Shown one piece after another: positions 27,572 to 37,450 of a DNA stretch of 64,000 nucleotides. The translations under genes and the position numbers were made by a program. The stretch is from Leisingera aquimarina DSM 24565. Lineage in GTDB: Bacteria; Pseudomonadota; Alphaproteobacteria; Rhodobacterales; Rhodobacteraceae. Where the stretch lies: the NCBI RefSeq assembly GCF_000473165.1, contig NZ_KI421504.1:1997437-2061436 (forward strand). The letters run 5' to 3'. The first letter of the stretch is position 1. Each line of letters starts with the position of its first letter. The notes beneath the pieces are model-generated. The model saw nothing but the letters and a program-made list of their open reading frames with translations. It did no database searches and was not told the DNA's origin.

Positions 27572-29218
27572 ATGGCCCTAAAGCTTTCCGCCCCTGTTGG
27601 TGACAAGAAACGGATCACCAAACCGGACCCCAAGACTGGCGAGAGCAAATTCAAGCCGGTCAAAAATGCCCCCGCAGATGTAGAGCTGGTCCGCCTGATG
27701 CTCAAAGCAAACGGCTATTCCATCGAGGTCAGCACCAAATGCGACGCCGGGCTGATTAAGACCATCAAGGACTTTCAGAAGAAGAAACTGGGCTTCCGCA
27801 AGCCCGACGGCATTGTCGACCCCGGCATGCGCACCTGGAACGCAGGTCTGCCCAAACTGGCGGCGCAATATGCCACTGATACCAAGATCGAACGGGTTGA
27901 GGTCGTCGAAAACGGCAAGACCAAGCTGATCACCGTGGCGGAGTTTGAAGCCGGGCAGGAGGAGCTGCGGCGCAAACTTCTGGCCAAGGCCAACATGATG
28001 TACGGCCAGGCGGAATCCTGGGTTGATTTCTGCAATGAGGTCGAAAGCACCCGCCAGGGCAACGACACTTTCCTGAACGCCCTGACGGAATTCGCCGTCA
28101 GCGTTGTCAATGACAAGACCGACCCGCCCTGGACGCCAATCCTTAATGCCCGTTCCGAATCCAGCCTGCTGAAAACGCTGACGACCAAGAAGAAGCCCGA
28201 CTGGAAAAAGGTCTACAAACAGGATGTTAAGGCCTCAAAAGCTTATAACACCGGCGGCAAGGCCTTCAAGAAGTTCATTGACCAGCGGATCGCCACTGCC
28301 GGCGGGATTGTCTGGAAGCTGGAAGTGGTGCGCGAGGTTTCCTTTGCCGTGGTCGAAACCTACATGACCGCCCGTCTGGTGGCGACCAAGGGCATGTCAC
28401 CGGCCAAGGCCCACGCCATTGCCGCCGCCAGCACCGAAGCGCTGAAATCCAGCGCCGGCCAGCTGGGCGAGCATCTGGCGGGCAACAAGGTCACTTGGGA
28501 CGGTGCCGCCAAGAAGGTCTTCATCGACAGTTTCATCGCAGGCCTTGCAGGCGCTGCCGGCGGCAAGCTGACGTCCAAGCTGTCAGCCGGCCTCGCGGAT
28601 GATCTGGCCAAGGCCGCAGCCTCGAAACTTTCGCGGGAGTTCCCCAAAAAGGCGGTGAAGGTTTTCTTTGAGAAGTTCCTGAAATCCAAGGCCGGCGAGG
28701 CCATGGTGACCGAGGCCCTGAAGGAAACCATCGGCCTGGCCAAGCCCCTGATCGAAAAGGGCCGCCCGCCGAACACCAAGGAGATCAAGGAAAGCATCGC
28801 CAAGATCCTGACCGCGGGCATCATGTCGGCGGGCGCAGGCAAGGCGCTGGACAAATTCTCCTCCGGTTTCACTGGTGCTGCGGAGAAGTTCCTCAAGACC
28901 AAGCTGGCGCCCGCGGCCATGGAAGGCGCGGTCAAGAAGGATCTGATCGCCAAATACGGCACCAAGGCCACCGAGGATTTCATCAAGCTGCACGGCGACG
29001 CGATCTATGGCGAGATTGCCAAGCAAATCAGTGGCAAGACCTTCAGCAAATATGCAGGCGAGGTTCTGACCAGCTCGGACGGCTCGCAATCAGCCTCGAC
29101 CATGCAGAAGCAGGCCAACGAGGCGATGCGCAAGGACATGGAGCTGCGTAAGCAGATCCAGAAAATCATCATGGCCGAAGCCAAACGCAAGATGCCCAAG
29201 TCGGCAGCGGCGCATTAA
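27572..29218 (+). CDS. Large protein with peptidoglycan-binding-like N-terminus, function unknown
   Basis: A 548-aa, Lys- and Ala-rich protein. Residues about 30-95 resemble a peptidoglycan-binding_1 module: DVELVRLMLKANGYSIEV, TIKDFQKKKLGFRKPDGIVD, then RTWNAGL. The middle (about 100-240) is charged. Residues about 310-440 hold repeated Gly/Ala-rich amphipathic stretches such as FIDSFIAGLAGAAGGKL and ILTAGIMSAGAGKALDKF that look membrane-active. The C-terminus is helical and lysine-rich. There is no signal peptide, so export would need a specialised system. The layout resembles secreted effectors or toxins with a short targeting head, but no immunity gene or secretion genes are seen. It stands alone. 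Confidence 0.7.
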   Translation: MALKLSAPVGDKKRITKPDPKTGESKFKPVKNAPADVELVRLMLKANGYSIEVSTKCDAGLIKTIKDFQKKKLGFRKPDGIVDPGMRTWNAGLPKLAAQYATDTKIERVEVVENGKTKLITVAEFEAGQEELRRKLLAKANMMYGQAESWVDFCNEVESTRQGNDTFLNALTEFAVSVVNDKTDPPWTPILNARSESSLLKTLTTKKKPDWKKVYKQDVKASKAYNTGGKAFKKFIDQRIATAGGIVWKLEVVREVSFAVVETYMTARLVATKGMSPAKAHAIAAASTEALKSSAGQLGEHLAGNKVTWDGAAKKVFIDSFIAGLAGAAGGKLTSKLSAGLADDLAKAAASKLSREFPKKAVKVFFEKFLKSKAGEAMVTEALKETIGLAKPLIEKGRPPNTKEIKESIAKILTAGIMSAGAGKALDKFSSGFTGAAEKFLKTKLAPAAMEGAVKKDLIAKYGTKATEDFIKLHGDAIYGEIAKQISGKTFSKYAGEVLTSSDGSQSASTMQKQANEAMRKDMELRKQIQKIIMAEAKRKMPKSAAAH

Positions 29219-29241
29219 CGCCGGCTGCACCGTCATTGGGG

Positions 29242-29263
29242 GCTGCCGCTGGGGGGCGGCAGC
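29242..29263 (+). terminator. Hairpin after the 548-aa gene
   Basis: GCTGCCGC (29242-29249) and GCGGCAGC (29256-29263) pair perfectly around TGGGGG. No T-run follows, so terminator activity is uncertain. Confidence 0.4.
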
Positions 29264-29341
29264 ATGGGGGAAGCGTCATCTTGGTGCTTCCCCACCAGCC
29301 TTTGGGCCGCTAGAACGGGCAGGAATTAAGGAGCCCGTATT

Positions 29342-30427
29342 ATGACCCAACTCACACCGCAGCCCGGTATCATGGACATCGCTCTGTACCAGGGCGGGGC
29401 TGCCCATGTGAATGGGGTGAGCAATGTTGTGAAGCTCTCCTCGAACGAGAACCCCTTTGGCCCCAGTCCGCGCGCGATCCAGGCGATGCAGGACGCGGCG
29501 GCCACCATGCACCGCTATCCCAGCTCGGATCATGGCGCATTGCGGCAGGCGATCGGCGAAGTTCACGGGCTGGAGCCGGAGCAAATCATCTGCGGCGCGG
29601 GCAGCGACGAGATCATTGCCTTTCTGTGTCAGGCCTATGCCGGCCCGGGCGACGAGGTGCTTTATACCGAACACGGCTTTGCCATGTACCGCATCAGCGC
29701 ACTGGCCGCTGGCGCGACACCTGTGGAGGTGAAAGAGCGCGAGCGCGTTACCGACGTGGACGCACTGCTGGCGGGCTGCACCGACCGTACCAGGCTCGTG
29801 TTCATCGCCAACCCGAACAACCCCACCGGCACCATGATCAGCGAGGCTGAGGTGGCGCGGCTGGCCGATGGCTTGCCTGATGGCGCGCTTCTGGTGCTCG
29901 ACGGCGCCTATGCCGAATATGTCGAAGGTTTTGATGCGGGCGCCGCGGTGATGGGCGCGCGCAGAAATGTTTTCATGACCCGCACCTTTTCCAAGATCTA
30001 CGGGCTGGGCGGCGCGCGGATCGGCTGGGGCTATGGCCCTCGGGAGATCATCAATGTGCTGAACCGGGTCCGCGGCCCCTTCAACGTCTCCAGCACCGCG
30101 CTTGCGGGGGCTGAAGCCTCGGTGCGCGATGTGGGATATGTGGGCCAGTGCAGAGCCGAGAATGCCAAATGGCGCGCTTGGCTGGCAAATGCACTGGCGG
30201 AATTGGGCGTTCCCTCGGATGTCTCCAGCACCAACTTCATCCTGGCCCGCTTCTCCAGCCAGGCAGAGGCAGAGGCCTGCGACCTTTACCTGCAAGCGCA
30301 GGGCCTGATCGTGCGCCGGGTAGCGGGCTACAACCTGCCCACCGCGCTGCGCATCACCATTGGCGACGAAGACGCCTGCCGCCGCATTGCGCAAGGGGTC
30401 AAGGCTTTCAAAGAGGGGCAAGTATGA
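29342..30427 (+). CDS. hisC: Histidinol-phosphate aminotransferase
   Basis: A 361-aa class I/II PLP aminotransferase converting imidazole acetol phosphate and glutamate to histidinol phosphate; HisC enzymes near tyrosine genes often also serve aromatic amino acids. Motifs are [16 protein letters not shown] at the N-terminus, [23 protein letters not shown] and the PLP-lysine segment [16 protein letters not shown]. Its TGA overlaps the next ATG (ATGA at 30424-30427), coupling it to the prephenate/cyclohexadienyl dehydrogenase. That context supports a role in phenylalanine/tyrosine transamination besides histidine. Confidence 0.93.
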   Translation: MTQLTPQPGIMDIALYQGGAAHVNGVSNVVKLSSNENPFGPSPRAIQAMQDAAATMHRYPSSDHGALRQAIGEVHGLEPEQIICGAGSDEIIAFLCQAYAGPGDEVLYTEHGFAMYRISALAAGATPVEVKERERVTDVDALLAGCTDRTRLVFIANPNNPTGTMISEAEVARLADGLPDGALLVLDGAYAEYVEGFDAGAAVMGARRNVFMTRTFSKIYGLGGARIGWGYGPREIINVLNRVRGPFNVSSTALAGAEASVRDVGYVGQCRAENAKWRAWLANALAELGVPSDVSSTNFILARFSSQAEAEACDLYLQAQGLIVRRVAGYNLPTALRITIGDEDACRRIAQGVKAFKEGQV

Positions 30428-31344
30428 GCGAGCAAGTCTACGGCCGTGTTGCGCTGATCGGCCTTGGCCTGATTGCCTCCTCGATGTTCTGGGCGATGAA
30501 ACGCGCAGGGCTGGCGGGTGAGGTCACCGGTTATGCCCGCAGCGAAGAAACCCGCCGCACGGCGCGCCGCATCGGCCTCTGCGACCGCGTCTGCGACAGC
30601 GCGCGGGAGGCTGTGCAGGATGCTGACCTAGTGGTGCTCTGCGTTCCCGTCGGCGCCATGGGCCCAGTGATGGAAGACATCGCCGCGCTGCTGAAGCCCG
30701 GCGCCACAGTCTCGGACGTGGGGTCGGTCAAACGCCATGTGATCGACGCCGTGCTGCCGCATATTCCCGAAGGTGTGCATTTCGTGCCCGCCCACCCGCT
30801 GGCCGGGACCGAGCATTCGGGGCCGGAATCGGGTTTTGCCGAGCTGTTCGACAACCGATGGTCGCTGCTGGTGCCGGTCGAGGGCACCGATCCGGAAGCC
30901 ACCGCCCGCCTGCGTGCCCTGTGGGAAGGGATGGGCGCCAATGTCGATGAGATGGACGCCGATCACCACGACCTGGTTCTGGCCGTCACCTCGCACACGC
31001 CGCACCTCATTGCCTACACCATGGTGGGCGTCGCCGATGACCTGCGCCGGGTGACCGACAGCGAGGTGATCAAATACTCCGCCGCCGGCTTCCGCGACTT
31101 CACCCGCATCGCCGCCTCGGACCCGACCATGTGGCGCGATGTGTTCCTGACCAACAAGGACGCCACGCTGGAAATCCTGGGCCGCTTCACCGAGGAGCTG
31201 TTTGCCCTTCAGCGTGCCATCCGCACCGGCGATGGCGAACACCTGCACGATTACTTCACGCGCACCCGCGCCATCCGCCGCGGTATTATCGAGGCCGGCC
31301 AGGACACCGATGCGCCGGACTTTGGCCGGGGGCAGAAGAAGTGA
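30424..31344 (+). CDS. tyrC: Prephenate/arogenate (cyclohexadienyl) dehydrogenase
   Basis: A 306-aa NAD(P)-dependent dehydrogenase of tyrosine synthesis, oxidatively decarboxylating prephenate or arogenate. It has the N-terminal Rossmann motif [19 protein letters not shown], the [14 protein letters not shown] strand and the catalytic-region motifs [19 protein letters not shown] and [14 protein letters not shown]. There is no fused chorismate mutase or ACT domain. The start at the ATGA overlap with hisC is clear; the frame stays open further upstream, but that part lies inside hisC. The stop overlaps the extensin-like start (GTGA). Confidence 0.93.
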   Translation: MSEQVYGRVALIGLGLIASSMFWAMKRAGLAGEVTGYARSEETRRTARRIGLCDRVCDSAREAVQDADLVVLCVPVGAMGPVMEDIAALLKPGATVSDVGSVKRHVIDAVLPHIPEGVHFVPAHPLAGTEHSGPESGFAELFDNRWSLLVPVEGTDPEATARLRALWEGMGANVDEMDADHHDLVLAVTSHTPHLIAYTMVGVADDLRRVTDSEVIKYSAAGFRDFTRIAASDPTMWRDVFLTNKDATLEILGRFTEELFALQRAIRTGDGEHLHDYFTRTRAIRRGIIEAGQDTDAPDFGRGQKK

Positions 31345-32162
31345 TCCGCGCGGGCGCCCTTCTGCTGGCAGCACTGCTTGGCGGTGCCGCGCTGGCCGCT
31401 GCGCCGGAAACCTCGCTTGAGCCGCCTGCGCGCCCGCAGGCTGACGCGGGCTTAGAGGCCGCTGGCATAGTCCCTGCACCAGAATTCCGCCCGGTTTCGT
31501 GGCCGCAATCGGAACAGATCCTGGCGGCAGCAGCCCGCCCCGCAGATCGGCCGCTGCTGGGGCCGGGATCGTCGCTGCTGCCCTTTGCACGGCCGGACAG
31601 CCTGGCAGAGCAGGTGCTGTTCAAGCGCCGCAAGCGGCGCAAGGGGTCGGTCTGCGGCGATATCGACATTCAGGGCGATAGCGTTGGCCACGTTTCAGGC
31701 ATGCTGCCCGGCTGCGGCGCCAAAGATGCGGTGCGGGTGCGCGAGATTGCCGGGGTGCGCCTCAGCCAGGCCTCGCTGATGACTTGCAACACAGCCCGTG
31801 CGCTGAAGACTTGGATCAACCGCGAGGTCGAAACCGCCTTTGGCCGCCGCAACAAGGTGGTCTCCCTGCGCGTCGCCGCGCATTATGCGTGCCGCACCCG
31901 CAACAACCGCCCCGGTGCCAAGATTTCGGAACATGGCAAAGGGCAGGCAATCGACATCTCCGGCTTCACCCTTGCCAGCGGTGAGACGGTGACGGTGCTG
32001 AAGGGCTGGCAGAACCGCAAGACCCGCAAGACGTTGAAAAAGGTCTGGCGCGCAGCTTGCGGACCCTTCGGCACTGTGCTGGGGCCGGAGGCCGACCGCT
32101 ATCACCGCGACCATTTCCACCTGGATGTAGCGCGCCACCGCGGCGGTTCGTATTGCCGCTAG
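31341..32162 (+). CDS. Extensin-like family protein
   Basis: A 273-aa exported protein. The N-terminus [20 protein letters not shown] is a signal peptide. A proline-rich linker follows, then the extensin-like C-terminal domain (about 100-273). That domain is related in fold to D-Ala-D-Ala-type peptidases: SQASLMTCNTARALKTW, SEHGKGQAIDISGFTL with a His/Asp pair, and DRYHRDHFHLDVARH. Several cysteines likely form disulfides. The GTG start overlaps the tyrC stop by four bases. A role in cell-wall handling is likely but unproven. Confidence 0.85.
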   Translation: MIRAGALLLAALLGGAALAAAPETSLEPPARPQADAGLEAAGIVPAPEFRPVSWPQSEQILAAAARPADRPLLGPGSSLLPFARPDSLAEQVLFKRRKRRKGSVCGDIDIQGDSVGHVSGMLPGCGAKDAVRVREIAGVRLSQASLMTCNTARALKTWINREVETAFGRRNKVVSLRVAAHYACRTRNNRPGAKISEHGKGQAIDISGFTLASGETVTVLKGWQNRKTRKTLKKVWRAACGPFGTVLGPEADRYHRDHFHLDVARHRGGSYCR

Positions 32163-32352
32163 CGGCGTGCTCCTGCGCCTGAAAGTGCCCACGGGCACAT
32201 TACAGTCTTGGGCCGGGCATACTGCGCGCGCGAAGTGGAATTGCTGAGACGTGCGTCAGGTTGGGCTGGCCCCGAAGCGCCTGTTCAATTTTGTTATTCA
32301 TGGTCTGCAAAGGGCAGCGGCGGCCTTTGGCAGGCTGCGCTTGCAGGCTTCT

Positions 32353-33351
32353 TTAGCGGATGATCAGCCGCGGGGCGCGGCCCAGGGGCAGGGGGCCAAG
32401 TGTCACGTAGCCGCCGGAGAACCCCAGCGTGATGTCCAGGTTCCGCGGGTTGCCGCTCGTTTCAGCCAGGAGGCTCAGTACGCGCTCGACAGAGCTGCGC
32501 AGGCTGGGAGGCAGCGCGCCGCTGCGTACCGCCATCAGCACCAGCCCGCGCCAGTTTTCCGCCTGCAGTGTAATTCCGCCCTCTGGCAGGCCCTGGGTGT
32601 CCACTGTCAGCGTTCCGGCGGCCTTCAGCCGTAGGTCGCCCCAGCCGGCCTCTGCCAGTTCCAGATCGATCCGGCGCGGCTGCGGCCGCCGCTGTTCCAG
32701 TGCGGCCCGGTCCCAGGGCGCGTCAAAGGCAACCGTCAGCTCCAATGCCAGCGTGTCAAACTGTTCCGGAAGTGCGGAATTGGCCGCCAGCAGCCGCCGC
32801 CAGGCGGCGCGCGGGGCAAGCTCAGCGGTTTCTGCCGTAACCCGGTAGACCTCAGGCCTGTCCGACTGCACCATGCGCAGGTCCAGCGACGCGCCGCTCA
32901 GCACCGTCTCGCCGCTTCGTGCGATCTGCCACGGGGCCGAGATCAGCGCCAGTTCCTCCAATTCCAGCGCCGCACCCGGCGCCAGATGCAGGCTGGCTTG
33001 CAGGCCTTGAGCCGTGATCACCGCGGTCTGGTCGAAATAGGACAGCCGCTGGGCCGAGGCAGGGAAGTGCAGGTCCAGTTTGCCCGGCCAGGCAGCAGGG
33101 CTTGCCAGATCCAGCCAGTCGGCCCGCCAGGCGGTGCCGGTGCCGGGATCAGCCAGCGCCGGGCGGCTGATCCGGGTCATATGGCGGATAGGGTAGCCGC
33201 TGGTTTCAAGAGCAGAGAACTCAGCCTGCCAGCCCCGCCGCTCTTGCTCGGCAAACCAAGCCGCGATGCCGCTGCGCAGCCCCCAGGACGCTGCGGCCCA
33301 ATACAGGCTCCACACCATCAGGGCGGCAATCAGCAGTTTTGCCAGGCGCAT
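32353..33351 (-). CDS. DUF2125 family membrane-anchored protein
   Basis: A 332-aa protein typical of alphaproteobacterial DUF2125. It has one N-terminal hydrophobic helix (LAKLLIAALMVWSLYWAAAS) and a long periplasmic beta-rich region (GYPIRHMTRISRPALADP, then LDLHFPASAQRLSYFD). The start ATG 33351 is chosen so that the membrane helix begins the protein; the frame stays open upstream to 33426. It is divergent from the ChaC-like gene. The function is unknown; the fold may resemble lipid-handling or AsmA-like proteins. Confidence 0.83.
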   Translation of the reverse strand: MRLAKLLIAALMVWSLYWAAASWGLRSGIAAWFAEQERRGWQAEFSALETSGYPIRHMTRISRPALADPGTGTAWRADWLDLASPAAWPGKLDLHFPASAQRLSYFDQTAVITAQGLQASLHLAPGAALELEELALISAPWQIARSGETVLSGASLDLRMVQSDRPEVYRVTAETAELAPRAAWRRLLAANSALPEQFDTLALELTVAFDAPWDRAALEQRRPQPRRIDLELAEAGWGDLRLKAAGTLTVDTQGLPEGGITLQAENWRGLVLMAVRSGALPPSLRSSVERVLSLLAETSGNPRNLDITLGFSGGYVTLGPLPLGRAPRLIIR

Positions 33352-33418
33352 CGGATAGCCTCTTTTGTCCGGATCAGGATTGCTGTTTATAGAGGGGGAG
33401 CAGAAAGGGCCAGACAAC

Positions 33419-33949
33419 ATGACCATGTGGGTATTCGGATACGGATCGCTTCTTTGGAACCCTGGCTTTCCGGTGTCACGGCGCGAGGTAGCGGTGCTGC
33501 ACGGCTATGCGAGATCCTTTTGCATGACCTCGATCCATCACCGCGGCACTGAGGATCATCCCGGTCTGGTGCTGGCGCTGGACGCAACCGAAGGCGCCCA
33601 TTGCAAGGGGCTGGCGCTGTCGGTGGAAGCAGGCCACGAAGAACAGACCCTGGCTGAGCTGCGCGAGCGAGAGCTGATCTCCTCTGCCTATCTTGAGCGG
33701 GATCTGGAAGTGGAGCTGGCGGATGGCAGCATTGTAGTCGCCGTCACCTATGTGATCGACCCCCACCATGTGCAGTATTGCGGCGGTCTCAGCCTGGAAA
33801 AACAGGCGCAGATGATCGCCCATGCGGTGGGCGGGCGCGGTCCCAATACTGAATACCTTTATAACACTGCCGAACACTTGGCGGAGATCGGCCTGCACGA
33901 TCACGATCTGGATTGGCTTGCAGGCCGGGTGCGGGAAATCACCGCATAA
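33419..33949 (+). CDS. Gamma-glutamylcyclotransferase (ChaC-like)
   Basis: A 176-aa enzyme expected to release 5-oxoproline from glutathione. The substrate-binding motif WVFGYGSLLWNPGF opens the protein, the catalytic glutamate candidate lies in LRERELISSAYLERDL, and CGGLSLEKQAQMIAHAVG with GPNTEYLYNT is typical of ChaC proteins. ATG 33419 (MTMWVF) is chosen because the fold begins there. A cytosolic role in glutathione turnover is the likely one. Confidence 0.88.
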   Translation: MTMWVFGYGSLLWNPGFPVSRREVAVLHGYARSFCMTSIHHRGTEDHPGLVLALDATEGAHCKGLALSVEAGHEEQTLAELRERELISSAYLERDLEVELADGSIVVAVTYVIDPHHVQYCGGLSLEKQAQMIAHAVGGRGPNTEYLYNTAEHLAEIGLHDHDLDWLAGRVREITA

Positions 33950-34024
33950 AGCCTTGGCGCTTTTGACACTTTGCTTATAGGCTGCGACCCAATAAGAGCA
34001 GTCAACGTGTCAGGAGCCAGCAAG

Positions 34025-35215
34025 ATGGCGCAGCCAGACCGCAAAACCCGGCCGCAGTTTTCGCAGCCGGTGCGGCAGATCATCATGATGCTGATCGCAT
34101 TGGGGCTGTCGGCCTTTGGCGCCTTTGTCGCCTTGCCGCGGGTGCTGCCGGTGTTTGAGGCCAATCCGTGGCTGAACGGTTTCATCGTCTTTGTCTTTGT
34201 GATCGGGGTGCTGGCTTGTTTCTGGCAGGTGGTGCAGCTCATCGGTTCGGTGCGCTGGATCGAACGGTTTGCATTCGGCGACACTTCGGATGAGCGCCGG
34301 CCGCCCTCGATGCTGGCGCCCTTGGCCTCGCTGCTGCGCTCGCGCGGAGCGCGGATGCAGCTGGGGTCGGCCTCGACACAGTCCATTCTGGACTCGGTCG
34401 CCAACCGGATCGATGAAGACCGTGAAATCACCCGGTACATTGTCAACCTGCTGATTTTCCTTGGCCTTCTGGGCACCTTCTATGGTCTCGCCACCACCGT
34501 TCCCGCCGTCGTTGACACCATCCGCAGCCTGGCCCCGCAGGAGGGCGAGGAGGGGCTTTCTGTCTTCAATCGCCTGATGACCGGGCTGGAGGCACAGCTG
34601 GGCGGCATGGGCGTTGCTTTTGCCTCTTCGCTGCTGGGCCTGGCCGGATCACTGATTGTCGGATTGCTGGAGCTGTTTGCCGGCCACGGCCAGAACCGGT
34701 TCTACCGCGAACTGGAGGAATGGCTGTCCTCCATCACCCGCGTCAGCTTTTCTTCGGGCGAGGATGGCGCCGGCGACAGCGGTGTCGTTTCCCAGGTGCT
34801 CGACAACATGGCCGAGCAGATGGACGCGCTGCAGGCGATGTTTGCCGAAACCTCTGAAGGCCGTGCCGCGGTGGATCAAAAGCTGGGCGATCTGGTGGAA
34901 ACTATTCAGGAGATGAACCGCCGCCAGCAGCAGACCGGCACCGTCACCGCAGCATTGGACCGGGTGGCCGTCGGGCAGGAAGCACTGACCGAGATACTGC
35001 GCGCTCATAGCGAACAGGGCGGTATCGACGCCGAAAGCCGGATGCGGTTGCGTTCGATCGATGTGCAGATGCTGCGCATCCTTGAGGAAATCTCAGCCGG
35101 CCGGCAGGAAAGCCTGACCGAGCTGCGCAAGGACATTGAACTTTTGATCAAGGCCTTCGCGCGCCCGCGCGGACTGGCCCGGGGCGGTACCTCTGCCCGG
35201 GATATGGGGGAATAG
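34025..35215 (+). CDS. MotA/TolQ/ExbB-type proton channel family protein
   Basis: A 396-aa inner-membrane protein. Hydrophobic segments lie at about residues 19-41, 49-70, 140-165 (LLIFLGLLGTFYGLATTVPA) and 200-222 (GMGVAFASSLLGLAGSLIVG). The last two match the MotA/TolQ/ExbB channel core. A long helical C-terminal tail (about 230-396) extends into the cytoplasm. It lies 3 bases before a MotB-like OmpA partner, so together they should form a proton-driven stator-like complex. It is unlike tolQ (about 230 aa) and no tolR/tolA/tolB are present. The job of this pair is unknown. Confidence 0.85.
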   Translation: MAQPDRKTRPQFSQPVRQIIMMLIALGLSAFGAFVALPRVLPVFEANPWLNGFIVFVFVIGVLACFWQVVQLIGSVRWIERFAFGDTSDERRPPSMLAPLASLLRSRGARMQLGSASTQSILDSVANRIDEDREITRYIVNLLIFLGLLGTFYGLATTVPAVVDTIRSLAPQEGEEGLSVFNRLMTGLEAQLGGMGVAFASSLLGLAGSLIVGLLELFAGHGQNRFYRELEEWLSSITRVSFSSGEDGAGDSGVVSQVLDNMAEQMDALQAMFAETSEGRAAVDQKLGDLVETIQEMNRRQQQTGTVTAALDRVAVGQEALTEILRAHSEQGGIDAESRMRLRSIDVQMLRILEEISAGRQESLTELRKDIELLIKAFARPRGLARGGTSARDMGE

Positions 35216-35218
35216 GCG

Positions 35219-37060
35219 ATGGCCCTTTCCCGGCGCACAGGACAGCGGTTCCAGGCCTCGATCTGGCCGGGGTTCGTCGATGCGATGACCGGGCTTCTCT
35301 TGGTGCTGATGTTTGTACTGACCATCTTCATGGTGGTGCAATTTGTCCTGCGCGAGACGATTACCGGCCAGGAAAGCCAGCTGGATGAACTGTCCGCCGA
35401 GGTAAGCGCGCTGGCCTCGGCCCTGGGGCTGGAGGAGCGCGAGAACAATCAGCTGAACGCTCGGCTTGGGGCGCTGACGTCAACCCTCAATACTGCTGAA
35501 CAGGATTTGGACCAGGCGCGCAGCCTGATCACCTCCCTGACTGCGGACCGTGACCGGCAGGCAGGTGAACTGGCCGAGGCCGCCAGCCGCATTACCAGTT
35601 TTGAGGCAAAGGTGGCGGCCCTGATCGCAAGCCGCGATGCCGCCCGGACGCGGGTCGCGGATCTAAGCGCCGAACGCGAAGACCTGGAGGCGGCGCGCGC
35701 GGAATTGTTGAGAGAACAAGAGGCCCTGAACCTGGCCCTGTCGCAAGCCCGCGGCGAGATTGATGTGCAGGTAGAGGCAGCCCGGCTGGCGGCAGCACAG
35801 CGCGAGGCGATGAAGGCATTGATCGCCAGTCTTGAGGCAGAAGGCAGCGAGCAAACAACCCGGATTTCCGAATTGCAGGCCCAACTGGGCGATGAAGAAG
35901 CCGCCCGCCTGATTGAGGCCGCTGCCGCCGAAGCCCTGCGGGAAAAACTGCAGAATGCCGACGCCGAACTCACCGCAATGACACTGGCCTTGGAGGCGCA
36001 GCGCCAGGAGGCGGAGGATACGCTGACCCTGCTGGCCGCCGCCGAAGCGGCCAGGACACAGCTGGACGCGCAACTGTCTGAACTGGAGGCCGCCCATGCA
36101 GGATCTGATGCAGAGGCCGGAAAGCTGGCGGCAGAGCTGGCCGAAGCCAAGGCCGCTTTGGCTGCAGCAGAGATCCAAGCCGGGGAGCTGGATGTTCTGC
36201 GCAAGCGACTGCTTGCGGCAGTCGCCGCGCAGCAGAGCGCAGAGGGCAGCGCCACGGAGCAGTTGAGCCTGGCCGAAGAACGCGCAGCCCTACTGGCGCA
36301 GGCGCGTTCGGCCTTGTCTGAGGAGCAGGCCATCTCCGAAGAGGCTCGCCGCGAAACCGCGCTGCTGAACCAGCAGGTGGCGGCCTTGCGCGAACAGCTG
36401 GGCGGCCTGCAGGCCATTCTGGATGACTATCAAGGCCGGGACGCGGCGCAGCAGGTGCAGTTGCAAAACCTCGGCCAGGACCTGAACGCAGCCTTGGCCC
36501 GTGCCGCCTCGGAAGAGCGCAAGCGGCGCTTGCTGGAAGAGCAAGAGCGCAAGCGGCTGGAAATGGAGGCTGCGGCCCTTGCCAGCAAGGCGCAGGATCT
36601 GGAACGTTACCGTTCGGAATTCTTTGGCCGCCTGCGGGATTTACTGGGCAGCCAGGAGGGGGTGCGTATCCAGGGAGACCGCTTTGTCTTTGCCTCTGAG
36701 GTGCTGTTTGCGCCGGGCAGTGCAACCCTGTCTCCCGCAGGGCGGGTTGAAATTGCCAAGGTGGTTTCAATTCTGCAAAGCGTCGTGGCAGCGATCCCGC
36801 AGGAGATCAACTGGATCATCCGGGTGGATGGGCACACCGATTCGTCACCGCTGCTGGGGCATCCGAAATTCGCCGACAACTGGGAACTCAGCCAAGGCCG
36901 GGCGCTGTCGGTGGTGCGCTACATGGTTGAGGCGCTTGGGGTGCCGCCGTCGCGGCTGGCGGCCAACGGGTTTGGCGAATACCAGCCGGTGAACCCGTCG
37001 GACACAGCCGAAGCGCGCGCCCAGAACCGGCGGATCGAGCTGAAGTTCACGGAAAAATAG
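35219..37060 (+). CDS. MotB-like OmpA-family protein with long coiled coil
   Basis: A 613-aa protein with one N-terminal membrane helix preceded by WPGFVDAMTGLL. D21 is in the position of the proton-carrying Asp of MotB/ExbD. A very long Ala/Glu/Gln coiled coil (about 50-460) follows, then an OmpA peptidoglycan-binding domain (about 475-613: VDGHTDSSPLLGHPKF, NWELSQGRALSVVRYM, AQNRRIELKF). The coil could span the periplasm to the cell wall. The start lies 3 bases after the channel gene, so they are coupled. Flagellar MotB is about 300 aa, and no flagellar genes are near. Confidence 0.87.
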   Translation: MALSRRTGQRFQASIWPGFVDAMTGLLLVLMFVLTIFMVVQFVLRETITGQESQLDELSAEVSALASALGLEERENNQLNARLGALTSTLNTAEQDLDQARSLITSLTADRDRQAGELAEAASRITSFEAKVAALIASRDAARTRVADLSAEREDLEAARAELLREQEALNLALSQARGEIDVQVEAARLAAAQREAMKALIASLEAEGSEQTTRISELQAQLGDEEAARLIEAAAAEALREKLQNADAELTAMTLALEAQRQEAEDTLTLLAAAEAARTQLDAQLSELEAAHAGSDAEAGKLAAELAEAKAALAAAEIQAGELDVLRKRLLAAVAAQQSAEGSATEQLSLAEERAALLAQARSALSEEQAISEEARRETALLNQQVAALREQLGGLQAILDDYQGRDAAQQVQLQNLGQDLNAALARAASEERKRRLLEEQERKRLEMEAAALASKAQDLERYRSEFFGRLRDLLGSQEGVRIQGDRFVFASEVLFAPGSATLSPAGRVEIAKVVSILQSVVAAIPQEINWIIRVDGHTDSSPLLGHPKFADNWELSQGRALSVVRYMVEALGVPPSRLAANGFGEYQPVNPSDTAEARAQNRRIELKFTEK

Positions 37061-37450
37061 CTGGAAATTCGGTTGAGGAACGTGTGCGTCGCTGCGCGCG
37101 GTTGATCAGCTGTACGTTCGTCACCGGCAGACCCGTTGCCTGCAATGTGCAACCCGCTTCACTAATGGAGACAAGCTACTAGTTACGCACGGGTTGCGGC
37201 CCCACCGGGCAGCAGGGCAACCTTAAATCTATTGCAATTTCGGGAGTTATCAAATCCAGGTACTGAAATATGCAGTACAGATGCGGTCGCTGGATCCGCA
37301 GGCGAGGTCTCCCTTCCGGCTCTGACTGCCCCTAGGGCAACCGTTCCCGTTGGACCCGGCAGCGGCCAGCGCGTGCGCCCCGGCCGCGTATCTGGATAAG
37401 GCCTGATACTATGAACCCGGTCACTATGAAGCGGAAAACTGTAAGGCCGG
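37061..37450. other. Non-coding stretch between OmpA-like and M23 genes
   Basis: About 390 bases between convergent genes. No credible gene, tRNA or terminator with a T-run was found. It is slightly less GC-rich around 37220-37290. Imperfectly similar GGTCACT and GGTTACT phrases occur at 37420-37455. Nothing else is seen. Confidence 0.6.

Noticed and set aside
34025-37060. Zorya-type antiphage system
   Set aside because: The two genes resemble ZorA/ZorB in build, but no ZorC, ZorD or ZorE genes are near, so a defence call is not supported.
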